Shown here: one piece after another, positions 7,406 through 14,117 of the stretch | Layout: every line of letters begins with the position of its first letter | How positions within the stretch are numbered: position 1 is the first letter of the stretch | Assembly: GCA_002293365.1 (NCBI GenBank) | Contig: DBDD01000035.1 | Location: forward strand, 1-15,582 | From: Christensenella sp. UBA941 | GTDB taxonomy: Bacteria; Bacillota; Clostridia; Christensenellales; UBA941 | Reading direction: 5' to 3' | Length of the DNA: 15,582 nucleotides | Translations under genes and position numbers: made by a program | The notes under the pieces: model-generated | The model's database searches: none | What the model was told of the DNA's origin: nothing | Seen by the model: the letters and a program-made list of their open reading frames with translations, nothing else

Positions 7406-7996
7406 TTACCTGAGCAGAGGCATGCTCCCCGCCAGCTTATTGACCAGCTTCTTATCTCCGCATATCGCCAGGCCGAAATAGCGCAGGCTGGCCTCCGGCG
7501 CGTCCGCCATTTTGGCCGTAAAGGCGTCGTAGGTATTGCAGCTTTGGGCGACGTCCGAAAAGTCCACGACGCTCAATCGCTCGAATTCCTGATGATACAG
7601 CCTTTCGCGCAGCGATTTGAGCAATTCAGGATTGCCTTTTAGGATAGGAATAGGAATTGCTATGATGCCGAGATGGCTGTTGCCGTCTTTATCAAAAACG
7701 TCGGGGCCTATGAAATCGGGAAAGCGCTTCCCGATATTCAGGCACCGCCAGTCCAGCGTCTTGCCGTCAACCTGCTCGCAGGTATGGGCGTCCAAAGGGT
7801 TAATTAGCAGCAAATCGCCTGCGTCGACGGTGTATTTCCTGTTTTTGCATGTTAAAACCCTACGGCCGCTCTCCACGAAGCCTATCACATAATGCTCGTG
7901 GAAATGGTTGGGGAACTTCTGCATAATCCCCTCGAAATGATACGCCTCGATATTCAAATCGCCGTCATAGCGAACCGTTCTTTTTTCAGCGTTCAT
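7406..7996 (-). CDS. Chimeric protein: AraC-type cupin sensor domain fused to C-terminal part of a DUF2000 protein
   Basis: 196 residues from the ATG at 7996, which has GGGAG upstream; the ATG at 8035 would run through TATACT promoter-like sequence. Residues 1-88 are the N-terminal cupin sensor of AraC regulators (FHEHYVIGFVESGRRVL, GDLLLINPLDAH, LDWRCLNI). No helix-turn-helix follows. From about residue 89 the sequence reads as the body of a DUF2000 protein (IGPDVFDKDGNSHLGI, IPIPILKG, VVDFSDVAQSC, YFGLAICGDKKLVNKLAGSM, ending PLLR), a PTH2-fold family of unknown function. The first 30-40 residues of DUF2000 are missing. I infer that an in-frame deletion joined an araC gene to a neighbouring DUF2000 gene. 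It can hardly bind DNA, and whether it functions is unknown. Confidence 0.75.
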   Translation of the reverse strand: MNAEKRTVRYDGDLNIEAYHFEGIMQKFPNHFHEHYVIGFVESGRRVLTCKNRKYTVDAGDLLLINPLDAHTCEQVDGKTLDWRCLNIGKRFPDFIGPDVFDKDGNSHLGIIAIPIPILKGNPELLKSLRERLYHQEFERLSVVDFSDVAQSCNTYDAFTAKMADAPEASLRYFGLAICGDKKLVNKLAGSMPLLR

Positions 7997-8139
7997 TGGT
8001 ACTCCCATTGTTTTTTTACAGTATAGTATAACCATGCGGGAACGTCTTGAATGATATTGACGTGGTAACAGTTTCTAAAATAACACTCGATTATCTGGGG
8101 AATCATAACTGAATTACTAATAGGAAAAGAGGGTTTTTG

Positions 8140-8583
8140 ATGAAAACCACGCAAAAGGCGGTCGTAAAAAAGATTGAGGGCGGGATGAAGGTAGAGGCAA
8201 AGGCCAGAAGCTTTTCGTTTATTTGCGACGAGCCGCCGGCGGCGGGCGGTTTAGACCAGGGAATGACGCCGGTGGAGGCGCTCCTCTGCGCGCTGGGCAG
8301 CTGTCAAACTATCGTCGCTATGTCCTTCGCAAAAAAGAAGGGAATCGATCTCAAGGGCTTCCACGTTGAACTCGAAGGTGATATCGATCCCGACGGCTTT
8401 ACGGGTAAAAACCCCAACGTCCGCAACGGTTTCTCCGAAATCAGGGTCAAACTGCACTTTGAGACGGACGCTCCGGAGGAAAAGGTGAGGGAATACGCGA
8501 AATTTATGGAGACGGCTTGCCCCGTAGGCGACAACGTAAACCACGGCGTGCCCATTATTTGCACCGATGTAATAATTCACTAA
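8140..8583 (+). CDS. OsmC-family thiol peroxidase
   Basis: 147 residues. OsmC/Ohr proteins reduce organic and fatty-acid hydroperoxides with two cysteines. The family pattern is present: TPVEALLCALGSCQT with a conserved Glu (E46) and C55, and later METACPVGDNVN with C127; a further Cys at 50 lies one turn before. The start is the ATG at 8140 with GAGGG six bases upstream; the in-frame TTG just before it is not needed. It is divergent from the AraC-DUF2000 chimera across about 140 bp, so that regulator, when intact, may have controlled this intergenic region (inference). No strong terminator is seen after it. Confidence 0.92.
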   Translation: MKTTQKAVVKKIEGGMKVEAKARSFSFICDEPPAAGGLDQGMTPVEALLCALGSCQTIVAMSFAKKKGIDLKGFHVELEGDIDPDGFTGKNPNVRNGFSEIRVKLHFETDAPEEKVREYAKFMETACPVGDNVNHGVPIICTDVIIH

Positions 8584-8658
8584 TTATCTAATCATGTTGC
8601 GGGCTATATTTGCGTATCGCGCGTTATTATTTGTTCGATGTTTTCTACGCATCAAAGC

Positions 8659-9453
8659 TTACTTTGATATACGGAAAATTTGAATTGCCCCGCGCAGCAC
8701 AATCGCAAACACGATCGCGCCGATTATGAGGTCGGGGATTTTGCTATGCAATACCGCGACCAAAACGGCGGAGATGATAACGCCGATATTGACGAAAACG
8801 TCGTTCGAAGTAAATATTTGCGTCGCTTTTATATGGACTTCCTGCGACGCGGATTTTTTGAGAAAGTATAGCGAAGCGGCGTTGCCCGATAGCGCAATCA
8901 ACGACAGCGCGATCATTACGATAAAATCCGGTACAGGCTCGTCGCCGAAAAAGCGCCGCGCAACTTCTATGAACCCCCACAAGGACAGCGCGAGCTGGAG
9001 AACGCCGCTGGAGCGCGCTATGCGCCGCTTTATTATTGCCGTGCCCATGATAGCATAAATACTTAGGGCGTATACGAGCGCGTCCGCCAGTTCATCCAGC
9101 GAATCGGCTACCAGCCCCATCGAGTTGGCTATGAGGCCCGCGATTATTTCGATGGCGAACACGCAGAAATTAATGATAAGCACAGTCCATAGCAGCTTTT
9201 TATCCGCCGTTGAAGCTTCTGCCGCGATGTTACCGCTATAAGCCTGAGTTGTAATGAGTTCAGCGCCGAAATTCAGGGCGTCGATCGACGCTTTTATGCT
9301 TTCAAGCTCGCCGAAGTGCAAGACGGTTAGCCGCCTGTTTTCAAGGTCGAACTCCAGCCTCTTGACCGAAGGATTACCGTCCAAAGCCATACGGATCATC
9401 TGTTCCTCCGCTGGGCAATCCATAGCTTTGATAAACAGGACAGTTTTTATCAT
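8659..9453 (-). CDS. CDF-type cation transporter with N-terminal heavy-metal-associated-like domain
   Basis: 264 residues. Residues 1-70 look like a heavy-metal-associated (HMA) fold (FIKAMDCPAEEQMI, later LTVLHFGELE) but have a single Cys (C13) instead of CxxC. Residues about 88-262 form a six-helix cation diffusion facilitator membrane domain: NSMGLVADSLDELADALVYA carries the acidic metal site (D117, D120/E121, D124) and FTSNDVFVNIGV the partner site (D218, N222). The usual cytoplasmic C-terminal domain is absent, but I recall full-length relatives, including in Bacteroidota, that end at the same point. It probably exports a divalent metal by proton exchange; the metal is unknown. It follows the DUF4177 gene by 20 bp and lacks a clear ribosome site, so translation may depend on that gene. 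Confidence 0.85.
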   Translation of the reverse strand: MIKTVLFIKAMDCPAEEQMIRMALDGNPSVKRLEFDLENRRLTVLHFGELESIKASIDALNFGAELITTQAYSGNIAAEASTADKKLLWTVLIINFCVFAIEIIAGLIANSMGLVADSLDELADALVYALSIYAIMGTAIIKRRIARSSGVLQLALSLWGFIEVARRFFGDEPVPDFIVMIALSLIALSGNAASLYFLKKSASQEVHIKATQIFTSNDVFVNIGVIISAVLVAVLHSKIPDLIIGAIVFAIVLRGAIQIFRISK

Positions 9454-9473
9454 CGCGGATCTTATGCTGCTTT

Positions 9474-9671
9474 TTACGCGAGCTCGCGCTTAAACACGCA
9501 GATGATACTTGCGGTTCTGCCGTAGGCTTCGTTTGACGCAGTCGTTCCGACCAGCTCCCAGCCGTCGCGCCCGGCATCGTTTAGTGAATTATTAAAGTCG
9601 CCGGCGTCGATCTTGCCGCCAAATAAGCCCTTTGCGTCTATGACCTGTGTTTTGTATTCGTATTTTTTCAT
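9474..9671 (-). CDS. DUF4177 small protein
   Basis: 65 residues from the ATG at 9671, chosen because GAGAGG lies about 8 bases before it; a longer frame from 9704 has no such site. The sequence MKKYEYKTQVIDAKG, then LNDAGRDGWELVGT and a final strand IICVFKREL, fits DUF4177, a small alpha/beta family of unknown function that often sits beside membrane or stress genes. It is the first gene of a two-gene unit with the cation transporter. No membrane segment or metal-binding motif is seen. Confidence 0.8.
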   Translation of the reverse strand: MKKYEYKTQVIDAKGLFGGKIDAGDFNNSLNDAGRDGWELVGTTASNEAYGRTASIICVFKRELA

Positions 9672-9764
9672 ATGAATTTCCTCTCGTTTGCCTCTCCGCT
9701 CCAAAGCACACGCAACGATCTAATGATTACGCCTGATAAAGGCGTGGACAAATCGTCTGGTATG

Positions 9765-9793
9765 ATTATAATATAATAAGATGCTAATGTATA
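9765..9793 (-). promoter_or_regulatory. Candidate promoter of the DUF4177-transporter unit
   Basis: On the minus strand a perfect TATAAT (9770-9765) is preceded 17 bp upstream by TATACA (9793-9788, 4/6). This would give a leader of nearly 90 nt. The surrounding gene-free stretch (9672-9910) is AT-rich and holds a small hairpin, GCTTGC/GCAAGC (9857-9876). I see nothing else in it. Confidence 0.4.
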
Positions 9794-9910
9794 GTTTACA
9801 AGCTGAATATTTAAATTTGCATTCAAGCGCGTGTATATACAATAATGTCACATGCTGCTTGCTTTTTGCGGCAAGCTTCATCGCTCTTGGTTCTAATAAA
9901 GGACGTAGAG

Positions 9911-9985
9911 ATGAATAGCGCCTTGTGTACCTTCGCAGCAAAAGGAGCATCGGGGCAAAAGACGGGCATGCGGCAATTTAAATGA
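9911..9985 (+). CDS. Possible 24-residue leader ORF before the flavodoxin gene
   Basis: ATG (9911) to TGA (9983-9985), with an AAAGGA ribosome-like site seven bases upstream, ending 16 bases before the flavodoxin-ferredoxin start. The peptide begins MNSALCTFAAKG and ends MRQFK. It has no family resemblance. Such a short frame could be chance; its good ribosome site and position make a leader peptide possible. Confidence 0.25.
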   Translation: MNSALCTFAAKGASGQKTGMRQFK

Positions 9986-10001
9986 TTTGGAGCGGAAAAT
10001 T

Positions 10002-10778
10002 ATGTTGGGCGTTTATTTCAGCGGTACGGGAAACACGAAGCATTGCGTGGAGACGTTCGTAGAGCTATGCGAAAAAGGCTGCGCGGCCGTTTCAATTGAG
10101 GACGAGGATGTTCTTGCGCAGATTGCCGCTAACGATACGCTCGTTTTGGGATATCCCGTCTACTTCAGCAACATCCCAAAGATCGTCCGGGGCTTTATAG
10201 CCGAAAACGGCGCCTGCTTTAAGGACAAACAAGTCTTCATCATAGCGACGATGGGGCTTTTCAGCGGCGACGGCTGCGGATGCGCGGCGCGCCCGCTTGA
10301 AAAGCTCGGCGCGAAAATACTTGGCGGGCTTCACCTGAAAATGCCGGATTGCATCGGCGATGAGAAAGCGCTCAAGAGAACGCCGCATGACAATCGCGCC
10401 TTGATTATTTACGCTCAGAAGAAAATTGCCGGAGCCGTACAACAGCTGAAAGCGGGAAACCCGCCCAAGGAGGGTCTGGGGGTTCTATATCGCTTGGCCG
10501 GCATATTTGGGCAACGCCTTTGGACGCTTTTATACATGAGAAGGGCGGCTGCCTATAAAATCAAGCCGCGCTTAGATACCCAAAAATGCACCGGCTGCGG
10601 CCTCTGCGCCAGGCTGTGTCCTATGAAGAATATAATAATGGAAGCGAACCGAGCCGCTTTTATGAATCGTTGCACGCTATGCTATCGCTGTTTTGCCCGC
10701 TGTCCCCAAAAGGCGCTGACGATTTTGGGCAAGCGCGTGCACGAGCAGTGCCTGTTTGAAAAGTATCATTATGAATGA
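10002..10778 (+). CDS. EFR1-type flavodoxin-ferredoxin fusion protein
   Basis: 258 residues from the ATG at 10002, with GGAG nine bases upstream; an in-frame TTG at 9987 is less likely. The N-terminal two thirds are a flavodoxin fold with the phosphate-binding SGTGNT loop (7-12) and YPVYFSNIP (51-59). The C-terminus has two 4Fe-4S motifs, CTGCGLCARLCP (C196, C199, C202, C206) and CTLCYRCFARCP (C224, C227, C230, C234). The protein is a soluble electron carrier that can move electrons between FMN and two clusters; its partners are not known for the family. Here it precedes, on the same strand, a regulator with a desulfoferrodoxin-like domain, a class of iron site that takes electrons from such carriers, so a redox link is plausible. 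Confidence 0.9.
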   Translation: MLGVYFSGTGNTKHCVETFVELCEKGCAAVSIEDEDVLAQIAANDTLVLGYPVYFSNIPKIVRGFIAENGACFKDKQVFIIATMGLFSGDGCGCAARPLEKLGAKILGGLHLKMPDCIGDEKALKRTPHDNRALIIYAQKKIAGAVQQLKAGNPPKEGLGVLYRLAGIFGQRLWTLLYMRRAAAYKIKPRLDTQKCTGCGLCARLCPMKNIIMEANRAAFMNRCTLCYRCFARCPQKALTILGKRVHEQCLFEKYHYE

Positions 10779-10821
10779 ACGACGATAATGAAGCTTAAAT
10801 AGTACGGCATAGCATCCCGGC

Positions 10822-10851
10822 AGCGCTGACTAAACGCAGCGCTTATTGTTT
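10822..10851 (+). terminator. Weak terminator after the flavodoxin-ferredoxin gene
   Basis: AGCGCTG (10822-10828) pairs with CAGCGCT (10837-10843) across 8 nt, followed by the T-rich TATTGTTT. The T-run is interrupted, so termination may be partial. Confidence 0.5.
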
Positions 10852-10874
10852 ATGCGCTAAAATATCGTTATCAT
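10846..10874 (+). promoter_or_regulatory. Candidate promoter of the XRE-desulfoferrodoxin gene
   Basis: TTGTTT (10846-10851), a 17-bp spacer and TATCAT (10869-10874, 5/6). The -35 is poor. The predicted leader is only about 13 nt but contains GAGGGAGG. Confidence 0.35.
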
Positions 10875-10893
10875 AAAGAGGGAGGTGCGCGAA

Positions 10894-11484
10894 GTGAATA
10901 ATAGCCAAGTCGGAAAACTGATTCGCGGGCTTCGTCTGGAAAAGCACATGACCCAGCGGCAGCTCGCGGAACAAATGGGCGTCACAGAACAAGCCGTTTC
11001 AAAGTGGGAGCGCGGATTGGGAGCGCCGGAGGTTTCGCTTCTAACGGATCTCTCCGAAATATTGGGCGTCAATATAGAGAGAATATTGGCCGGCGATCTG
11101 CGGCCAAATGATAGCGAAAGGGGCGATATGAAAAGAATCAAATTCTATGTGTGTCCGGACTGCGGAGGGGTTATAGCTTCTATGGGAGAAGCGGAAATAT
11201 CCTGCTGCGGCCGGAAGCTAAAAAGGCTAACGCCGCAACAGCCGGACGCTGGCCATCGCTTGAGGTCGGATGCGATTGAGAACGATTATTATATCACTAT
11301 GGCGCACGAAATGACCCGTTCTCACTATATCAGCTTCATCGCCTATGTTACGCCGGATAAACTGCTCTTGACGCGGCTATACCCGGAATGGGACGCCGCG
11401 ATCCGTATCCCCAAAATGTACGGAGGCGCACTGTATGCGTATTGCACGCGGCATGGCTTAACAGTGGAAACGCAGTATGAATGA
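10894..11484 (+). CDS. XRE-family regulator fused to a two-centre desulfoferrodoxin-like domain
   Basis: 196 residues from the GTG at 10894, eight bases after a strong GAGGGAGG. Residues 5-62 are a Cro/C1-type helix-turn-helix (IRGLRLEKHMTQRQLAEQMG, TEQAVSKWERG). Residues 82-112 match the desulforedoxin centre of desulfoferrodoxin (KFYVCPDCGGVI, then SCCGRKLK): C87, C90, C104, C105 would hold one iron. Residues 120-190 follow the superoxide-reductase domain: HEMTRSHYISFI corresponds to the family HPM-HYI segment (H138, H144) and YCTRHGL to YCNLHGL (C184, H187); H121 could be the fifth ligand. The catalytic Glu-Lys before the first His is replaced by Ala-Gly (AGH), which suggests a redox or superoxide/iron sensor rather than an efficient enzyme (inference). 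Its end overlaps the acetyltransferase gene by 8 bp. Confidence 0.85.
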   Translation: MNNSQVGKLIRGLRLEKHMTQRQLAEQMGVTEQAVSKWERGLGAPEVSLLTDLSEILGVNIERILAGDLRPNDSERGDMKRIKFYVCPDCGGVIASMGEAEISCCGRKLKRLTPQQPDAGHRLRSDAIENDYYITMAHEMTRSHYISFIAYVTPDKLLLTRLYPEWDAAIRIPKMYGGALYAYCTRHGLTVETQYE

Positions 11485-12169
11485 CATAACCTTTACGGCG
11501 CTCGATTTAAACACCTGGCCGCGCGGCCAGATGTTCCATTACTTTACCCGAATGGCCCCCACCGGCTATTCCCTGACGACGCAATTGGACGTTACGGTTA
11601 TGCGGAAAGCGCTTAAATCGCGTGGTATTAAGTTTTTTCCCGCCTATCTTTGGCTTGTTATAAAAATGCTCAACAAGCAAGTGGAGTTTAAGGTCGCTAT
11701 AAACGATGAAGTGCTCGGGTATTGGGATAGCCTTACGCCGTTACACGCGGCTTTCCACAACGACGACAAAACGATTTCCCTCATGTGGACGCCATATTGC
11801 GAGGACTTTTGCGAGTTTTACGAGCGCTATTTGGATAATCAGCGCCTTTATGGCGGCAATCACGGAATTTTGTCGCAGCCGCACCAAATACCGCCGCCAA
11901 ACGCCTATACCGTTTCGTGTCTGCCGTGGGTAGAATTTTCGCATTTCGCGGTTCACGGCTATGAAAATAAGCCCTATTACTTCCCGTCGGTCGAAGCGGG
12001 AAAATTCATGGAGCGGGGGAGCTCTATCATGATGCCGCTCTCCATTACCGCGCATCACGCAACGACGGACGGCTGGCATATCAAGTGTTTTTTAGACGAC
12101 TTGCAGGAGGCGATGGATGAACCGGAGGAATGGATTGATTTTTCTCCAACACCGCCGCGCGGCAGATAG
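11477..12169 (+). CDS. CatA-type (chloramphenicol acetyltransferase family) O-acetyltransferase
   Basis: 230 residues, close to the usual length of about 215-220. The family signature is clear: TRMAPTGYSLT near the N-terminus, VSCLPWVEFSHFAVH (146-160), and the active-site segment LSITAHHATTDGWHIKCFL with catalytic H194 and structural D198. CatA enzymes transfer acetyl from acetyl-CoA to chloramphenicol in a cytoplasmic trimer; many chromosomal relatives have other or unknown acceptors, so resistance should not be assumed. The ATG lies inside the end of the XRE-desulfoferrodoxin gene (8-bp overlap), so the two are almost surely co-translated. A terminator overlaps the stop codon. Confidence 0.88.
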   Translation: MNDITFTALDLNTWPRGQMFHYFTRMAPTGYSLTTQLDVTVMRKALKSRGIKFFPAYLWLVIKMLNKQVEFKVAINDEVLGYWDSLTPLHAAFHNDDKTISLMWTPYCEDFCEFYERYLDNQRLYGGNHGILSQPHQIPPPNAYTVSCLPWVEFSHFAVHGYENKPYYFPSVEAGKFMERGSSIMMPLSITAHHATTDGWHIKCFLDDLQEAMDEPEEWIDFSPTPPRGR

Positions 12170-12186
12170 CTACGCGCGGCTTTTCT
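12154..12186 (+). terminator. Terminator overlapping the acetyltransferase stop codon
   Basis: GCCGCGCG (12154-12161) pairs with CGCGCGGC (12173-12180), followed by TTTTCT. The stop codon TAG lies in the loop. Confidence 0.8.
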
Positions 12187-12313
12187 ATCACACGGAAGCC
12201 CACTTCAATAGACTTTTCTAGGCTATCCTCAAACGCCGCTCTTCCAACGTGCACGACCGGCTCCGCGAAGAGCAAACGTGGTTTTTATTCATACCGAGCC
12301 TCCATTGTCCCAC

Positions 12314-12342
12314 TTGTGACATCTTCTGATTTGTAGCATAAT
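12314..12342 (+). promoter_or_regulatory. Promoter of the TetR-family gene
   Basis: TTGTGA (12314-12319, 4/6), an exact 17-bp spacer and CATAAT (12337-12342, 5/6), about 75 bp before the start codon. I see no clear palindromic operator in the leader. The stretch 12187-12396 holds no gene I can support. Confidence 0.55.
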
Positions 12343-12417
12343 AGGCTTAGGATCATACGTCAATATATCCCGAACAAACGCTACAAAACGTCTGCTTTGA
12401 GACAGGAGGATATACCC

Positions 12418-12960
12418 ATGGCAATGAAGACCGACGCGCAGGCGCGCCGCAGCCGGGAATGGCTGCTCGAAGCGCTGATAAGCCTCATGGAGGAAAAGGA
12501 ATACGCCCAAATTACGATATCGGAGCTCGCAAAGCGCGCGGATTTGGACAGGCGCACATTCTACCGGCATTATGGCGCTAAGGATCAGATTATCATCGAG
12601 CGCATACGCGAGTTGGCGAAGATATATGAAGCGGTTTTACGAAGCGCGTCGACAACAACCCGCGAAATAGCGCTGGCGTATTTTCGTATTTGCCGTGAAA
12701 ACGGCCAGCTGCTTATGCTGCTTTACCGGCATAAGCTGTTGCCGCTGCTTTTGGACGAGCTTAATAGGCTCTTCCCGATCCTACACGCCAAGCATCACGC
12801 GGGGCCAGACCCCTACGCGCCTTTCGATATGGAATACGCGCTTTCATACCATGTGGGCGGTTTTTGGAACGTGATGTGCCGTTGGCTCGCGCGCGGTATG
12901 GTTCAGACGCCACAGGAGCTGGCGGATATGATAGGGCATATGCTGCCGGAGTATATTTGA
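12418..12960 (+). CDS. TetR-family transcriptional regulator
   Basis: 180 residues from the ATG at 12418, eight bases after AGGAGG; a TTG frame starting 21 bases earlier has no ribosome site. The DNA-binding domain (about 8-60) has the TetR pattern ITISELAKRADLDRRTFYRH followed by KDQII. The C-terminal part (about 85-180; ICRENGQLLMLLYRHKLLPL, then LDELNRLF) matches the TetR_C domain common in Firmicutes regulators that sit beside transporters or stress genes. Here no same-strand target gene follows, because integrase debris lies directly downstream. The original partner may have been lost, or the target is elsewhere. Ligand unknown. Confidence 0.88.
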   Translation: MAMKTDAQARRSREWLLEALISLMEEKEYAQITISELAKRADLDRRTFYRHYGAKDQIIIERIRELAKIYEAVLRSASTTTREIALAYFRICRENGQLLMLLYRHKLLPLLLDELNRLFPILHAKHHAGPDPYAPFDMEYALSYHVGGFWNVMCRWLARGMVQTPQELADMIGHMLPEYI

Positions 12961-12993
12961 GGAGCCGCACTTGAGTTCCTCCAATGGTCTTAA

Positions 12994-13315
12994 ACACGTG
13001 ATGGGGGTGTTTTCAAACCACCAAACGCTATGGGGCTGCCCGCGCTGATTATGCTTTTTTGCTGGTTGCGAAAAGGCGAGCTAATTGCGCTGACTTGGGG
13101 CGACGTAAAGGCTATTAGGCCACGCCAACTTACAAATCACAATGAAAATCTATACGCATTTGAGCAAAAGCAAGGAGCAGAAGTCCATCGAGGCCCTAAA
13201 CGCGCATATCGGACAATCTGCAGTAAACCGAGCTTTGGAAGCCCGGAAATCGAGAAATCCTGAACAACAACAAACCCTAGAAGCCGCTAAACTTCTAGGT
13301 TTTTCGTGTGGGTAG
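12994..13315 (+). pseudogene. Tyrosine recombinase (integrase) remnant 1, internally deleted and frameshifted
   Basis: Two pieces of one integrase are visible. In frame 1, after a TAA at 12991, the sequence reads toward MGLPALIMLFCWLRKGELIAL and TWGDV, the box I region with its catalytic Arg (13030 to about 13107). In frame 2, from about 13124, it reads QITMKIYTHLSKSKEQKSIE and on to TAG (13313-13315); this is the C-terminal end with the catalytic Tyr. The segment between, with the Lys, HxxR and GH motifs, is missing, and the frame changes, so the gene is dead. A terminator lies at its end. It follows the tetR stop by only about 30 bp. Confidence 0.85.
13276..13304 (+). terminator. Terminator of integrase remnant 1
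   Basis: CCTAGAAG (13276-13283) pairs perfectly with CTTCTAGG (13292-13299), followed by TTTTT. It overlaps the last codons of the remnant frame. Confidence 0.8.
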
Positions 13316-13417
13316 CAATATAACCCCTGCTTCCATCTCGACCGTCTTGAACATTATTTGAACACGAGCCACCGCCGGGAACCCCGGGAGCGGCCTATAC
13401 CAGTGATTATTGCCTTA

Positions 13418-13825
13418 TTACTGTGCGATATGCAGCTCTTCTTTCAAAGCCCTTTGGAGAGTTTGCGAGAAGTTGATGCCGATATCTTGGGCCATTGCGT
13501 CCAGCCATTGCGGAAGGCTTACCGTCCGCTTCACAGCTTTGTTTGCGGTCTTGCGCTTATACTCCAGCATATCGAGATCAACCAAGCTTACAAAGCCGGT
13601 ATCGTGCCGCACAGAGCCTAACGGGGTCGCATCTGGAATGTCCTCGCGGCGTTCCTGCATGGCGCTTATGCACCCGGCAAGAGCTTCCCGCGCCATCTCG
13701 ATGGCGCTCGGGATGGATTCCCCTTCGGTGATGCAGCCGGGCAGATCAGGAAATTCCACGGTGTAAACCGTTCCGCGCTCCTTCACGGCTTCTTCGGTGA
13801 AGATTGCGGGATAAGCGTATTGCAC
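13418..13825 (-). CDS. hicB: HicB-family antitoxin
   Basis: 135 residues starting at a GTG (13825-13823), nine bases after a perfect AGGAGG. The N-terminal part (about 1-65; VEFPDLPGCITEGESI, then AREALAGCI) is the HicB partial RNase-H-like fold that caps HicA. The C-terminal part (about 98-132; VKRTVSLPQWLDAMA, then INFSQTLQRALKEEL) is a ribbon-helix-helix/Arc-type DNA-binding domain, so it should also act as the operon repressor. It lies 36 bp after hicA on the same strand, in the usual toxin-first order. It is the second gene of the operon, placed between two integrase remnants, which suggests that it arrived with a mobile element or helps to keep one. Confidence 0.92.
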   Translation of the reverse strand: MQYAYPAIFTEEAVKERGTVYTVEFPDLPGCITEGESIPSAIEMAREALAGCISAMQERREDIPDATPLGSVRHDTGFVSLVDLDMLEYKRKTANKAVKRTVSLPQWLDAMAQDIGINFSQTLQRALKEELHIAQ

Positions 13826-13861
13826 GAAATGCCACCTCCTGTAAATCGCGGCCGCAGGAGC

Positions 13862-14044
13862 CTATTTCAGCCCCGCCGCCTTGCGCAGTGCGTTTAGCGT
13901 CCCTGTCGCCATCTCTTTATTATGCACCGGCACAGACAATGTGCCGGGTTTCGTAGGGTGTTGGTGAATGTGGTGTGAGCCCTCGATCCTTACTACCTTC
14001 CAGCCGTCTTGGGCTAGCTCTTTCAAGAACTCTCTTGGCCGCAT
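13862..14044 (-). CDS. hicA: HicA-family toxin (mRNA interferase)
   Basis: 60 residues from the ATG at 14044, preceded by AAGG at a normal distance; a GTG two codons upstream is too close to that site. HicA toxins have a small double-stranded-RNA-binding-like fold and cut mRNA using one histidine. The family segments are present: PREFLKELAQDGWKVVRIEG, SHHIHQHP with the conserved Gly-Ser-His (H24), and SVPVHNKEMATGTLNALRKA. All key residues are intact, so the toxin is probably active. It is first in the operon and has an overlapping promoter/operator just upstream. Confidence 0.93.
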   Translation of the reverse strand: MRPREFLKELAQDGWKVVRIEGSHHIHQHPTKPGTLSVPVHNKEMATGTLNALRKAAGLK

Positions 14045-14063
14045 TCCCACGCCTTCTGAATCA

Positions 14064-14115
14064 ATTATAATACATAATATTATGTAAAGTCAAGAGCGAT
14101 ACATAATATTATGTA
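14064..14115 (-). promoter_or_regulatory. hicAB promoter with two identical palindromic operators
   Basis: On the minus strand TTGACT (14093-14088) and a perfect TATAAT (14069-14064) are 18 bp apart. The spacer contains a perfect 16-bp palindrome, TACATAATATTATGTA (14071-14086). An identical copy lies upstream of the -35 (14100-14115), 29 bp away. A ribbon-helix-helix protein such as HicB bound there would block polymerase. Confidence 0.85.
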
Positions 14116-14117
14116 CT

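Noticed and set aside
9720..9950. Minus-strand 76-codon frame in the gap before the flavodoxin gene
   Set aside because: Basic, low-quality composition, no ribosome site and no family match; it overlaps the better-supported promoter elements.
12081..12275. Minus-strand frame reading EPVVHVGRAAFEDSLEKSIE
   Set aside because: It looks protein-like, but it only has a TTG start without a ribosome site and runs through the terminator and end of the acetyltransferase gene on the other strand.
14071..14115. CRISPR-like repeats, because of two identical 16-bp units
   Set aside because: Only two copies, palindromic, with a 13-bp gap that contains the hicAB -35; they are operators.
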